Of a stretch of 64,000 nucleotides of DNA, positions 34,853 to 43,120 are shown piece after piece; the first letter of the stretch is position 1; each line of letters opens with the position of its first letter. A program made the position numbers and the translations under genes. Below the pieces are notes generated by a model. It saw only the letters and a program-made list of their open reading frames with translations, searched no databases and was not told the origin of the DNA. Source of the DNA: an uncultured Anaerococcus sp. (GTDB lineage Bacteria; Bacillota; Clostridia; Tissierellales; Peptoniphilaceae); NCBI RefSeq assembly GCF_943912825.1, contig NZ_CALTUX010000006.1:6277-70276 (forward strand), written 5' to 3'.

Positions 34853-35857
34853 TCAAATAGTCGTCTCTTTTTCAACAAGTTTAGCCTTTAAAACAATATT
34901 AGTATTGGCTGTATTATCATTTTCTAAAAGCTTCATCAAATTATCTACTGCAAAATTAACCTGGTCGCTAATCCTTTGGTCAACAGAAGTAATAGCTTGG
35001 TTAGTGTAATTAGTCGCCTGGATATTATCAAAACCGATAAGGGCCAAATCTTCAGGAACCTTAAAGCCTTCCTTAGCCAGATGCTTATAAGCCACAACCG
35101 CCAGGCTATCAAGCTCAAATTGGATAGCATCAAAAGTAGGGTTTTCCTTAAGGAAAATAATTAGCTTATCAAAATCCTTATCAAAGTCTCTAATCTTAAA
35201 CTCATGAAAATCAATATATCCATAATACTTATCAAGGGCCTCCATAAAACCAGCCTTCTTAGCTAGATACGATCTAGAAGTAAAGCCAGTATCAAGGGAT
35301 ACATAAAGAATCTTCTTGCAAGAAGACCTATGTAAAAGCCCCACAGTCTTATCCATAGCATCAGCTTCGTCGATATAGACATTGACAATAGAATCAACCC
35401 TATCCCTACTAACAACATTCAATAAGGCTGTCGGAATATCGTTGGATAATTCAGAAAGTTCCTTATAAAACTTATCTTCTTCGTAGGTAGAACCGACACC
35501 GATAATAGCCTCAACCTGATTTTCAATCAAAACATCAAGGTAGGCAAGCTTTCTACTAAGCTCATCAGTCGTCACACACAAAATAGTAGTGTAACCCTTA
35601 TCAGTCAAAATCTTTTCCAGCTCATAGGCTGATTGTGATTCAAAATAGCCCCTGATATCAGGCACCATAATCCCAATCAGCTGGGTAGATTTCTTTGCAA
35701 GGGACCTTGCAACCCTATTAGGTTTATAGCCAGATTCCTTGATAATCTCCTCAATAATCCTCCTAGCCTTCTCGCTCACATTTGCCGAATTATTAATAAC
35801 CCTAGAAACCGTAGCAGTAGAATAACCTGATTTTTCAGCAATATCGTAAATATCCAT
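34853..35857 (-). CDS. LacI-family transcriptional regulator of the uronate island
   Basis: About 334 residues. HTH at the N-terminus: MDIYDIAEKSGYSTATVSRV, then INNSANVSEKARRII and the hinge YKPNRVARSLAKKST, followed by a periplasmic-binding-like effector domain. The start is ATG 35855-35857 with AGAGGG upstream; a longer frame reaches to 35956 but would place 33 odd residues before the HTH and run through the promoter. It is preceded by a consensus promoter with a palindromic LacI-type operator and is followed in the same direction by uxuA, uxaC, eda and kdgK. Likely effector: a uronate or KDG intermediate (inference). Confidence 0.92.
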   Translation of the reverse strand: MDIYDIAEKSGYSTATVSRVINNSANVSEKARRIIEEIIKESGYKPNRVARSLAKKSTQLIGIMVPDIRGYFESQSAYELEKILTDKGYTTILCVTTDELSRKLAYLDVLIENQVEAIIGVGSTYEEDKFYKELSELSNDIPTALLNVVSRDRVDSIVNVYIDEADAMDKTVGLLHRSSCKKILYVSLDTGFTSRSYLAKKAGFMEALDKYYGYIDFHEFKIRDFDKDFDKLIIFLKENPTFDAIQFELDSLAVVAYKHLAKEGFKVPEDLALIGFDNIQATNYTNQAITSVDQRISDQVNFAVDNLMKLLENDNTANTNIVLKAKLVEKETTI

Positions 35858-35897
35858 TATTCCCTCTTTCAAAAATTCTTGCATCTTGAAAATAAAA

Positions 35898-35911
35898 TGT
35901 AACCGCTTACA
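35898..35911. promoter_or_regulatory. LacI-type/cre operator TGTAACCGCTTACA
   Basis: Palindromic 14-mer matching the cre consensus at every fixed position and suited equally to a LacI-family dimer. Centred about 17 bases downstream of the expected start of the lacI transcript, so binding would act as a roadblock. A second half-match (TGAAAACGCTCTTG, 35939-35952) lies in the promoter spacer. Confidence 0.8.
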
Positions 35912-35927
35912 GGTATCTTCAATTAAA

Positions 35928-35956
35928 AGTATATACGATGAAAACGCTCTTGTCAA
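35928..35956 (-). promoter_or_regulatory. Promoter of the lacI-uxuA-uxaC-eda-kdgK set
   Basis: Minus strand TTGACA (35951-35956), 17-base spacer, TATACT (35928-35933). One mismatch from consensus. Confidence 0.88.
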
Positions 35957-36049
35957 TAGATATTTAAAAAAATCTTTAAAAATTTAAAAATTAAGCCGAG
36001 CTTACAATCGTATTCATTATCTTTATACCCAAAAAACAATTAGATAAAG

Positions 36050-36078
36050 ACAAAACGGCAAAAATTTTGCCGTTTTAT
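36050..36078. terminator. Terminator of the chromate transporter genes
   Basis: AAAACGGCAAAA/TTTTGCCGTTTT (36053-36077) is a perfect 12-base-arm hairpin about 25 bases after the stop of the second transporter gene. Confidence 0.8.
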
Positions 36079-36100
36079 CAAAAAATCTTATAAATTTTAA

Positions 36101-36655
36101 TTAAATGACCAAGGTCAAGAGCAAATAGGCTGCCCCACCTGCTAGCATTACTTTTATTGGGTCCAGGTCTTTTTTTAGCATTATTATTAGGGACCCTAGA
36201 AATATTCCTAGCATTTTTATATCAAAACTTGCCAAATCTGGGGCTGCTTCGCCAAAGAGGGCGGTTTTTCCTATGTCTATGCCTGCTATTAGGATCATTA
36301 CTACTATGGCTGGCCTTAGGTATTTTAGGATATTTTCTATCAGAGCCAGGTCCTTGTATTTTTTGTAAAAATATGAGAGAATACCCACAATTATTGCCGA
36401 TGGCAGGATACAGCCTGCTGTGGCTACAATCGCTCCTGCAAGTCCTGCAACCCTTGTCCCTACAAAGCTTGCGGAGTTTATAGCAATAGGGCCTGGAGTC
36501 ATTTGGCTAATTGTAATTAGGTCGTTAAACTCACTTGCCCCTAGCCAGGCATTTTCTACCACTACCTCTTGTTGGATGAGGGGTAGGGCTGCGTAGCCTC
36601 CCCCGAAGGAGAAGAGGCCGATTTTTATAAAGCTTATAAATAATTTAAGAAGCAT
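36101..36655 (-). CDS. chrA: Chromate transporter, short subunit 2
   Basis: About 184 residues, one CHR domain with 5-6 membrane segments: FIKIGLFSFGGGYAALPLIQ and ITISQMTPGPIAINSASFVG are the family signatures. The single-domain, two-gene form is expected to work as a heterodimer with the product of the upstream gene. Start ATG 36653-36655 follows GGAAGGAGG; overlap with the upstream gene is 11 bases. Real substrates of short CHR pairs are poorly known and may not be chromate. Confidence 0.88.
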   Translation of the reverse strand: MLLKLFISFIKIGLFSFGGGYAALPLIQQEVVVENAWLGASEFNDLITISQMTPGPIAINSASFVGTRVAGLAGAIVATAGCILPSAIIVGILSYFYKKYKDLALIENILKYLRPAIVVMILIAGIDIGKTALFGEAAPDLASFDIKMLGIFLGSLIIMLKKDLDPIKVMLAGGAAYLLLTLVI

Positions 36656-37202
36656 GGGTCCTCCTTCCCACAATTGAGCTGATAGTACCAAGTATAATCA
36701 AACTTAAGATGATATAGACAATATTGACCTTAAAAATAAAGGCTGCGATAAAGGCTGCCGCCATTATGATTGGGGCAATTTTTGACCCTTCCTTTAGGAT
36801 ATCCTTACTCATGTCGTAAGATACCTTAAAAATAAGGGCGGCAATGGCTGCCTGCATGCCCTTTAGAAAGGTTGCTATATATATATTTGAGATGAAGGCC
36901 TGATAAAACATCGAAATTACCGATATGATTATAAGGGGTGGCAGGCTTGTCCCAAGAATTGCGACAACCATGCCAGGGATCCCTCCTATTTCATAGCCTA
37001 CAACCACAGATGCATTGATTGCTACAGCTCCTGGAGCCGACTGGGCTATGGCTGTCATATCAAGCATTTGCTCTTCATCTATCCATTTTAATTTATCTAC
37101 AAAACTATCTTTCATTAGGGTAATGATTACATAACCGCCTCCAAAGGTGAAGGCTGAAAGATAAAAGGTTGACTTAAAGATTTGCCATAATTTATTTTTC
37201 AT
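36645..37202 (-). CDS. chrA: Chromate transporter, short subunit 1
   Basis: 185 residues, one CHR domain. FYLSAFTFGGGYVIITLMKD near the N-terminus and TAIAQSAPGAVAINASVVVG near 50 parallel the motifs of the partner gene but are clearly diverged, as usual for heteromeric pairs of opposite membrane topology. RBS AAAGAGG precedes ATG. The two genes form an isolated minus-strand operon back-to-back with folA. Confidence 0.88.
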   Translation of the reverse strand: MKNKLWQIFKSTFYLSAFTFGGGYVIITLMKDSFVDKLKWIDEEQMLDMTAIAQSAPGAVAINASVVVGYEIGGIPGMVVAILGTSLPPLIIISVISMFYQAFISNIYIATFLKGMQAAIAALIFKVSYDMSKDILKEGSKIAPIIMAAAFIAAFIFKVNIVYIILSLIILGTISSIVGRRTHAS

Positions 37203-37274
37203 TTTTACCTCTTTCTTCTTACACTTTACTATTTATTTTCTATCTTTCTTGGGTATAAATAAGGCGGAGGGATT

Positions 37275-37766
37275 ATGAAGGTAATTTTAGCAGTTGATAA
37301 AAATTGGGCTATTGGCAAGGATAATAAGATGCTTTACGATATAAAGACAGACCTTGCCCACTTTAAAAATACGACCATGGGATCGGTTTTAATTATGGGA
37401 AGAAAGACCTTTGATTCAATGGGCAGGGCCCTACCAGGTAGGGAAAATCTGATTTTATCCAGGGATAAAAATCTAAAAAGAGATGGTGCTAGGGTCTTTA
37501 ATGACATAGCTAGCCTTCTTTCTTATGTAAAAGAACTTGATAAGGAGGTTTTCTTAATCGGAGGGGCTGAGCTTGTAGACCTGCTTATAGATTATTGCGA
37601 TGGAGCCATCATTACAAAGATTGATGCCACAAGGCCTGCAGAAATTTTCCTTCACAATTTCGATACCGATCCTAATTTTAGGATAAAAAGCGAATCTAAG
37701 CCAATGTTTGAAAATGGGCTTAGCTTTAAATATGTAGAATATGAAAGGATAAAAGATGAAAGATAA
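37275..37766 (+). CDS. folA: Dihydrofolate reductase
   Basis: 163-residue DHFR (dihydrofolate to tetrahydrofolate with NADPH). AVDKNWAIGKDNKMLYDIK (Met-20-loop region and substrate Asp) at residues 5-23, VLIMGRKTFDSMGRALPGR near 38-56 and FLIGGAELVDLL near 93. No thyA lies adjacent. The 3' end overlaps the mini-thioredoxin gene by 11 bases, so they are translationally coupled. Confidence 0.95.
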   Translation: MKVILAVDKNWAIGKDNKMLYDIKTDLAHFKNTTMGSVLIMGRKTFDSMGRALPGRENLILSRDKNLKRDGARVFNDIASLLSYVKELDKEVFLIGGAELVDLLIDYCDGAIITKIDATRPAEIFLHNFDTDPNFRIKSESKPMFENGLSFKYVEYERIKDER

Positions 37767-38001
37767 GATACTTTTTGTAAGCGACCTCTGCCCAGATTGT
37801 GCAAACATCCTAGCAGAAGCCAAGGAAAACCCAGAAAAATACGCAGAATACGACATGGTAAATATAACCTCATCCATGCCAAGCCTTAAGCTATTTCTAA
37901 AATATAGGGACACCCTAGATGGCTACGCTGATGTAAGGGCAGCCCACAGGGCAGGAGTCCCATCTGTCGTTATTGGCGAATCAGAAGTAGAATTTTTATA
38001 A
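37756..38001 (+). CDS. Small thioredoxin/glutaredoxin-like protein
   Basis: 81 residues with a CPDC active-site motif at residues 12-15 (VSDLCPDCANI) and GVPSVVIGE near 68, where the cis-proline of thioredoxin folds is expected. It resembles glutaredoxin-like mini-proteins of anaerobes. Coupled to folA by an 11-base overlap. The redox partner is not evident. Confidence 0.75.
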   Translation: MKDKILFVSDLCPDCANILAEAKENPEKYAEYDMVNITSSMPSLKLFLKYRDTLDGYADVRAAHRAGVPSVVIGESEVEFL

Positions 38002-38009
38002 AGCAAAAG

Positions 38010-38040
38010 ACCAGCTAGATAAATAGCTGGCCTTTTTGAT
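38010..38040 (+). terminator. Terminator of folA operon
   Basis: CCAGCTA-GATAAA-TAGCTGG, then CCTTTTT. It lies about 10 bases after the stop. Confidence 0.9.
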
Positions 38041-38273
38041 AGGCTTAATCAGGTTTTCCTATCTTAAGTATGGTTACTTAAACATTCATTTGTATTATAT
38101 CTTATAAATTAATTTTATCAAGTAGAGCTAAGAACAAGCGTAAATCTTACTAACATTATTTTTAGGAGGTCCCTGATTACCCATTTACTGACTAAAAACT
38201 TAACTCGTTTCTTGATTTTTTAATCTTAGTCTATTTTATTTAAAATACTTAAGACCATTTCTACTAAACTTAA
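38041..38273. other. Gene-free stretch before the toxin remnant
   Basis: About 230 AT-rich bases. No reading frame, promoter pair or hairpin I would defend. An isolated GGAGGTCC at 38164-38171 is not followed by a usable start. Confidence 0.4.
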
Positions 38274-38317
38274 AAGCTCTTTAATAATTGTTATAACTAA
38301 CAATTATTAAAGAGCTT
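38274..38317. repeat. Perfect inverted repeat, 20-base arms, 4-base loop
   Basis: Left arm AAGCTCTTTAATAATTGTTA (38274-38293), loop TAAC, right arm exact reverse complement (38298-38317). It begins 8 bases past the stop of the truncated toxin, on the side where the lost 3' coding sequence would lie. No adjacent T-run typical of a terminator. Confidence 0.85.
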
Positions 38318-38325
38318 AAGCATGT

Positions 38326-38502
38326 TTAAAGTTTCCATACTGCTCCTTTTAGGTCACCTAAAAGTTTCTCATAAGATGGCGGTCTTTGGTAGGGATTCTC
38401 TTTTATTAGGTCTATTAGATTTTTTGTTTTTGTATCAAGCTTTGCTTGCTTTAGTTTTTTAATATCTCCAATAGCTTTCTTGGTATAGACAATTTTATAC
38501 AT
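38326..38502 (-). pseudogene. YoeB/Txe-like toxin, 3'-truncated
   Basis: A 58-codon frame that starts immediately after the antitoxin stop (TAG-ATG). It reads as the first two thirds of a Txe/YoeB mRNA interferase: MYKIVYTKKAIGDIKKLK, then NPYQRPPSYEKLLGDLKGA. After GDLKGA the family continues with a YSRRIN-like strand and the catalytic His-Tyr terminus to about 85 residues. Here the frame reads VWKL and stops. The catalytic C-terminus is absent, so toxin activity is unlikely. Confidence 0.75.
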
Positions 38503-38751
38503 CTACCAAGCTAGCTCTTCTTCGCTTAGGCACTCATCTAGGGGTGTAGCTAGGCCTTCCAGGATTTTTTGATTTAACTTATCATTTAGCTTTATCTCTA
38601 ATGTTGCGAGCAAATTATTATAATCTTCTTCGCTGATTAAAACAGCATTTCTATCCTTACTAGTAATGTTTACAACCTCTTTGTACATGGTTGTTCTTTT
38701 TACTATATTATAAAGGTCTTTCCTAAAATTTGATACATTTACCTTATCCAT
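38503..38751 (-). CDS. YefM/Phd-family antitoxin
   Basis: 82-residue antitoxin: DNA-binding N-terminus MDKVNVSNFRKDLYNIVK, central NITSKDRNAVLISEEDYNNL typical of YefM/Axe, and an acidic C-terminal tail (LDECLSEEELAW) that would wrap the toxin. RBS GAGGA lies just upstream of ATG. Its toxin partner is truncated, so it may now be an orphan that still represses its own promoter or neutralises other YoeB proteins (inference). Confidence 0.88.
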   Translation of the reverse strand: MDKVNVSNFRKDLYNIVKRTTMYKEVVNITSKDRNAVLISEEDYNNLLATLEIKLNDKLNQKILEGLATPLDECLSEEELAW

Positions 38752-38819
38752 CCTGTCCTCCTCTTATAAATAACGTACGCTTTTTATGTTTGTACCCCAT
38801 GTTTTATAAGAGGTAAAGA

Positions 38820-38852
38820 TAAAAAAAGCCAAGAACTTTTAGTTCTCAGCCT
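38820..38852 (-). terminator. Terminator of the suf operon
   Basis: Minus-strand GCTGAGAACT-AAA-AGTTCTTGGC (G-T wobbles) followed by TTTTTTT. It overlaps the last codons of the small membrane-protein gene. Confidence 0.85.
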
Positions 38853-39024
38853 TGGTTTTCTTATATTTTACATAAGCATTAGCAGTCATTAATATCGCTA
38901 CTAAGAGGATTAGCCACCAAAATTTGTTTTCCTTTTTATATTGGAGGAAACAAAGGATGTAGACTAGGCCTGCTGTGATTAGGGATGTGATGAATTCTAG
39001 GTTTTCTAGCTTATTTTTCTTCAT
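38839..39024 (-). CDS. Small two-segment membrane protein, last gene of the suf operon
   Basis: 61 residues: two hydrophobic stretches (about 12-29, ITSLITAGLVYILCFLQ; and 35-50, FWWLILLVAILMTANA) bounded by Lys-rich ends. It starts inside the sufU 3' end (14-base overlap) and its stop sits in the operon terminator, so it is expressed with suf. Not recognised; function unknown. Confidence 0.6.
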   Translation of the reverse strand: MKKNKLENLEFITSLITAGLVYILCFLQYKKENKFWWLILLVAILMTANAYVKYKKTKAEN

Positions 39025-39442
39025 CTAAGACTGCCCTTAGGGTGTTCCATGACAAAAGAGCACAGTTTACCCTTTGTGGCATGTTTCTGATGTTTTGGAA
39101 GGCTACTGCATCTTCTAATTCTTCTAGCTCTTCGTCTGTCACATCTTCTCTTTTGATCATCCTTTGGTAGATGTCTGCCATCTTGTCAGCCTGCTCTTTG
39201 GTTTTGCCTATTAGCATGTCACACATTACTGATGTGGCTGCCTGGCTTATGGCACAACCATCGCCTGTGAAGGCTGCATCTACGATTTTATCCCCATCTA
39301 ATTTTAATTGTAATACTATCTCGTCACCACAAGATGGGTTGTGGCCGTCTTCTTTGATGTCAGGATTTTCTAGGTCATGCTTGTTGGCTTGGTTTCTTGA
39401 GTGATCTAGGATTATCTGACTATATATTTCTTGCATATCCAT
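39011..39442 (-). CDS. sufU: SufU, zinc-dependent sulfur acceptor for Fe-S assembly
   Basis: 143 residues. NPSCGDEIVLQ (Cys, Asp ligands), GDGCAISQAA (second Cys) and RVNCALLSWNTL (third Cys). The extra spacing between the second and third Cys is the Gram-positive SufU form, which accepts persulfide from SufS. Last enzymatic gene of the operon, overlapping sufS by one base. Confidence 0.95.
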   Translation of the reverse strand: MDMQEIYSQIILDHSRNQANKHDLENPDIKEDGHNPSCGDEIVLQLKLDGDKIVDAAFTGDGCAISQAATSVMCDMLIGKTKEQADKMADIYQRMIKREDVTDEELEELEDAVAFQNIRNMPQRVNCALLSWNTLRAVLDEEK

Positions 39443-40662
39443 TATAGTCCCATTACCTTTCTTACATTTCTAAGCTCTTTTGCAAAGATTTCGACCTCTT
39501 CCCTGGTGTTATAAATGGCAAAGGAGGCTCGGGCTGTGGAGCTTATGCCTAGATAGGTGTGAAGTGGCATGGCGCAGTGGTGGCCACTTCTTACCGCTAT
39601 TCCCTTGCTATCAAGGATTGAGGATATGTCGTGTGGGTGGATATCTGTGAAGGTGAAGGAGATTAGGGCTCCTTCTTCGGCAGATTTTGGGTGAACTAGC
39701 TTTATATTTTCTATGTCCTTAATTAGGTCATAGGCATATTCTGTTAATTCCATCTCGTGGGCGTGGATTTGATCCATGCCGATTTCTTCTACATATTTTA
39801 TAGCTTCAACCAGACCTATTACCCCACCTACATTTGGTGTGCCCGCCTCAAATTTGAGGGGTGCTTTTGCAAAAGTTGAATAATCTTCATAGACATATTC
39901 TATCATATCTCCGCCTAGATTAAAAGGCTTCATCTTATCTAAAAGGTCAGCCTTGCCATAAAGGACGCCTATGCCCATTGGAGCGTAGATTTTATGGCCT
40001 GAAAAGACTAGGAAATCACAATCTAAATCTCTTACATCGACCTTCTTGTGGGCAATCAATTGGGCTGCATCTACTATAGTTGTAGCTCCTACTTCCTTGG
40101 CCCAGGATATTATTTTTTTGACATCTATAATCTCGCCTGTGACATTTGAGGCTCCTGTTATGGAGACAATCTTTGTCTTGTCGTTTATCTTTACTTTTAA
40201 ATCGTCATAATCTAGGGAAGCATCTTCCTTAAGGTAGGCATAGACTAGCTTTGCCCCTGTAGCCTTGGCTACCATTTGCCAAGGAACGAGATTTGCGTGG
40301 TGCTCTAGGATTGTGATTAGGATCTCATCGCCTGCCTTTAGATTATCTAGGCCATAGGAATAAGCCAAGAGATTTAAGGCTTCGGTTGTGGTCTTTGTGT
40401 AGACTATTTCATTCCTTGATCCTGCATTTATAAATTTCTTTATGACATCCCTGCCATTTTCATAGGCCTCTGTTGCGACCCATGACAAATAGTGGGCTCC
40501 CCTGTGGGGATTGGCGTTTTTGTACTTATAATAAGCATCAACAGCCTCTATGACCTTGTTAGGTTTTTGGCTAGTTGCTGCTGTGTCTAGGTAGATTACA
40601 TCCTTTCCTACCTTTTTTGCATCGAGGTAGGAAAAGTCATTTCTAATTTTTTCTATATCCAT
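39442..40662 (-). CDS. sufS: Cysteine desulfurase SufS
   Basis: 406-residue PLP enzyme supplying sulfur from cysteine. PLP-Lys in FLVFSGHKIYAPMGIG near residue 218-ish, active-site Cys in RSGHHCAMPLHTYLG near 366. Adjacent to sufU, its cognate acceptor, and downstream of sufD with a one-base gap. Confidence 0.96.
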   Translation of the reverse strand: MDIEKIRNDFSYLDAKKVGKDVIYLDTAATSQKPNKVIEAVDAYYKYKNANPHRGAHYLSWVATEAYENGRDVIKKFINAGSRNEIVYTKTTTEALNLLAYSYGLDNLKAGDEILITILEHHANLVPWQMVAKATGAKLVYAYLKEDASLDYDDLKVKINDKTKIVSITGASNVTGEIIDVKKIISWAKEVGATTIVDAAQLIAHKKVDVRDLDCDFLVFSGHKIYAPMGIGVLYGKADLLDKMKPFNLGGDMIEYVYEDYSTFAKAPLKFEAGTPNVGGVIGLVEAIKYVEEIGMDQIHAHEMELTEYAYDLIKDIENIKLVHPKSAEEGALISFTFTDIHPHDISSILDSKGIAVRSGHHCAMPLHTYLGISSTARASFAIYNTREEVEIFAKELRNVRKVMGL

Positions 40663-40663
40663 A

Positions 40664-41707
40664 TTAATGCCTGCTATTTAGCTTGTGGACTTGGTCTTTG
40701 ATGTGATTTCTTAGATCTTCATCCTCAATTTTATCTATGGCAGGGGCAAAGTTTGCCTCTAGCATCATTGATTCTGCTTGCTTTTTGCTAAAGCCACGGC
40801 TCATGATGTAAAAGAGCATTTCCCTGTTCATCCTACCCACGCTTGCAGCATGCTTGCCTGCTACTTCCCTTTCTTCGTTAAGAAGGATTGGGGCAGACTT
40901 GTTGATAACTTGATCTGATAGCATCATAGAATAATCTCCTATCTTACCATCTGCCTTGGTACAACCACGTCTTAAATCTACTATGCCCTTGAAGTTCTTT
41001 TCAGCTTTCTCCTTTAGAGCCCCGTTAAAGAGGGCAGATGAATCTGTCTCAAGTCCGTAGTGTTCATTTACAGCCATTAGGTCTAGGTATTCTTCCTTGG
41101 ATTTGAAATAAATACCATCTTCTATGACCTTGGCCTCATGGCCTCTTAGGATATTTCTGATGTTGACCATAGATTGGCTTGCCCCTATTTCTATATAGGT
41201 TATATCAAGCTCTGCCCTGTCTCCAAGTCTTGTGGCTATGGAGTTAAGGTTTGTAGCTTCGCTTAATAAATTAACTAGGACTACTAATTTCACCTTAGAA
41301 TCTTCTTCAAGATTTACCCTTATTTGTGAGTTGATAAAGGCTTTTTCTGCCCCTTGGTCAGAGAAATCGACCAAGAAGGAAGACTCAGAATCCCTTCCTG
41401 CATTTATATCTATGGCAGAAACTAGGATATTATTCTCATCATCAAGATTGAAATGAATAAATTCTGTATCCTTTTTATCCTTGATATCATAAGCCTTATA
41501 ATAATTTCTAAAATCTTTGTTTTCTTTTTTGATCTCATCGCTTAGGCCGTAAATTTCGCTAGCAAAAGCTGCATCTACTTTATCTAAGCTGCCTTCTGAG
41601 TTTGCATTTTCAAAAGGTATTTTTTCTATTTCTACTATTTCATAATCAGCCGAATTTAGTCCTAGGTAGGCCCAAGTTGGCTGTCTCATTTGATTTATCT
41701 TTGTCAT
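40664..41707 (-). CDS. sufD: SufD, Fe-S scaffold subunit
   Basis: 347 residues, beta-helix core shared with SufB, C-terminal YIMSRGFSKKQAESMMLEAN. Forms the SufBC2D complex. Shares base 41707 with the sufB stop region, indicating coupling. Somewhat short compared with Bacillus SufD (about 437), mainly at the N-terminus. Confidence 0.93.
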   Translation of the reverse strand: MTKINQMRQPTWAYLGLNSADYEIVEIEKIPFENANSEGSLDKVDAAFASEIYGLSDEIKKENKDFRNYYKAYDIKDKKDTEFIHFNLDDENNILVSAIDINAGRDSESSFLVDFSDQGAEKAFINSQIRVNLEEDSKVKLVVLVNLLSEATNLNSIATRLGDRAELDITYIEIGASQSMVNIRNILRGHEAKVIEDGIYFKSKEEYLDLMAVNEHYGLETDSSALFNGALKEKAEKNFKGIVDLRRGCTKADGKIGDYSMMLSDQVINKSAPILLNEEREVAGKHAASVGRMNREMLFYIMSRGFSKKQAESMMLEANFAPAIDKIEDEDLRNHIKDQVHKLNSRH

Positions 41708-43119
41708 CAGCCGTTTGCTCCTTCAAGTTCCATATCGATTAGATTATTCATCTCAACTGCATATTCTAGAGGCAAGAGCTTTGATACTGGCTCTGCAAAG
41801 CCTCTTACTATCATTGATTTGGCCTCATCTTCTGGAATTCCCCTGCTCATTAGGTAAAATACCTGGCTTTGGTCAATGGATCCGATTTTTGCCTCGTGGC
41901 CACAGTCTACATCGTCATTTCTAATATCAAGCACTGGTATGGTATCTGACTGGGAACCTTCTGAAATCATGAGGTTTTCACAGTCTACGGTTGATTTTGA
42001 ACCGGCTGAGTTTTTCCTCATTTCAACTAGGGAACGGGTCATGGACTTACCATTGCCTGCTGTAATTGACTTAGTTAGGGCTGTTGAATAGGTTTCTGGG
42101 GCAAGGTGGATCATAGAGCAACCATTGTCTATATATTGACCGTCACCTGCAAAGGTAATACCTGTGTATTCTGCCCTAGCCTTTCTACCAGCAAGGACTG
42201 AAGTTGGATAAAGCATGGATACCTTTGATCCAAAGGATCCTGATACCCAAATCATCTTGCCGCCTTCTTGGATTATGGCACGTTTGGTATTTAGGTTGTA
42301 CATATTCCTTGACCAGTTTTCAATGGTTGAGAACCTTACTTCGGCATTTTTGCCGACAAAGATTTCTACAGAACCTGCGTGTAGGTTTACGACATTGTAT
42401 TTTGGCGCAGAACATCCTTCTATGAAATGAACCCTAGAATTATCTTCTGCTATTATCATTGTGTGTTCAAATTGGCCAGCTCCTGGGGCATTTAGCCTGT
42501 AGTAGGATTGGAGAGGAATATCTACCTTTACTCCTTCTGGAACATAAATTAGGGAACCACCTGACCAAACAGCACCGTGAAGGGCTGCATACTTGTGAAG
42601 TGTAGGTGGGATTGCCTTTTGGAAATATTTTTTGACTAGGTCTTCATGCTCTCTAATAGCTGAGGTGAAGTCCATGAAGATTACTCCCTGGTCTTCTAGG
42701 TGTTTTTGGATAGAGTGGTAAACTTCCTCACTATCATATTGGGCACCTACACCAGCTAGACTTTCCTGCTCAGCTTGTGGGATTCCAAGCCTATCGAAGG
42801 TATCTTTGATATCTTCTGGTAGGGCTTCCCAGGCAGTTTTCTTATCTGTTGGTGGCTTGACGTATGTTGTGATATCTGCCATATCAAGCTCAGATAGGTC
42901 TGGTCCCCAAGAAGGGTTTGGAGTCTTTTCAAATATTTCAAGAGATTTTAGTCTTCTCTTTCTCATCCATTCTGGTTCATTTTTCTTATCGGATATTTCG
43001 TTGACTATATCAGCATTAAGTCCCTTTTCAGTTATATCTGAATAGATAAATTCATTGAAAAAGTCATAATAACCGCGGTCAATATCCTTTAATTGGTCTT
43101 CAATATTGATTTCTTTCAT
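41707..43119 (-). CDS. sufB: SufB, Fe-S scaffold subunit
   Basis: 470 residues, typical length. VYHSIQKHLEDQGVIFMDF, FIEGCSAPKYNVVNLH (candidate Cys), ENLMISEGSQSDTIP and FYLMSRGIPEDEAKSMIVRG are family blocks. Main scaffold subunit of SufBC2D. One base separates it from sufC. Confidence 0.97.
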   Translation of the reverse strand: MKEINIEDQLKDIDRGYYDFFNEFIYSDITEKGLNADIVNEISDKKNEPEWMRKRRLKSLEIFEKTPNPSWGPDLSELDMADITTYVKPPTDKKTAWEALPEDIKDTFDRLGIPQAEQESLAGVGAQYDSEEVYHSIQKHLEDQGVIFMDFTSAIREHEDLVKKYFQKAIPPTLHKYAALHGAVWSGGSLIYVPEGVKVDIPLQSYYRLNAPGAGQFEHTMIIAEDNSRVHFIEGCSAPKYNVVNLHAGSVEIFVGKNAEVRFSTIENWSRNMYNLNTKRAIIQEGGKMIWVSGSFGSKVSMLYPTSVLAGRKARAEYTGITFAGDGQYIDNGCSMIHLAPETYSTALTKSITAGNGKSMTRSLVEMRKNSAGSKSTVDCENLMISEGSQSDTIPVLDIRNDDVDCGHEAKIGSIDQSQVFYLMSRGIPEDEAKSMIVRGFAEPVSKLLPLEYAVEMNNLIDMELEGANG

Positions 43120-43120
43120 A

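Noticed and set aside
35858..35956. 33-codon N-terminal extension of the LacI regulator
   Set aside because: It spans the -10 box and operator and precedes the HTH Met that has its own ribosome site.
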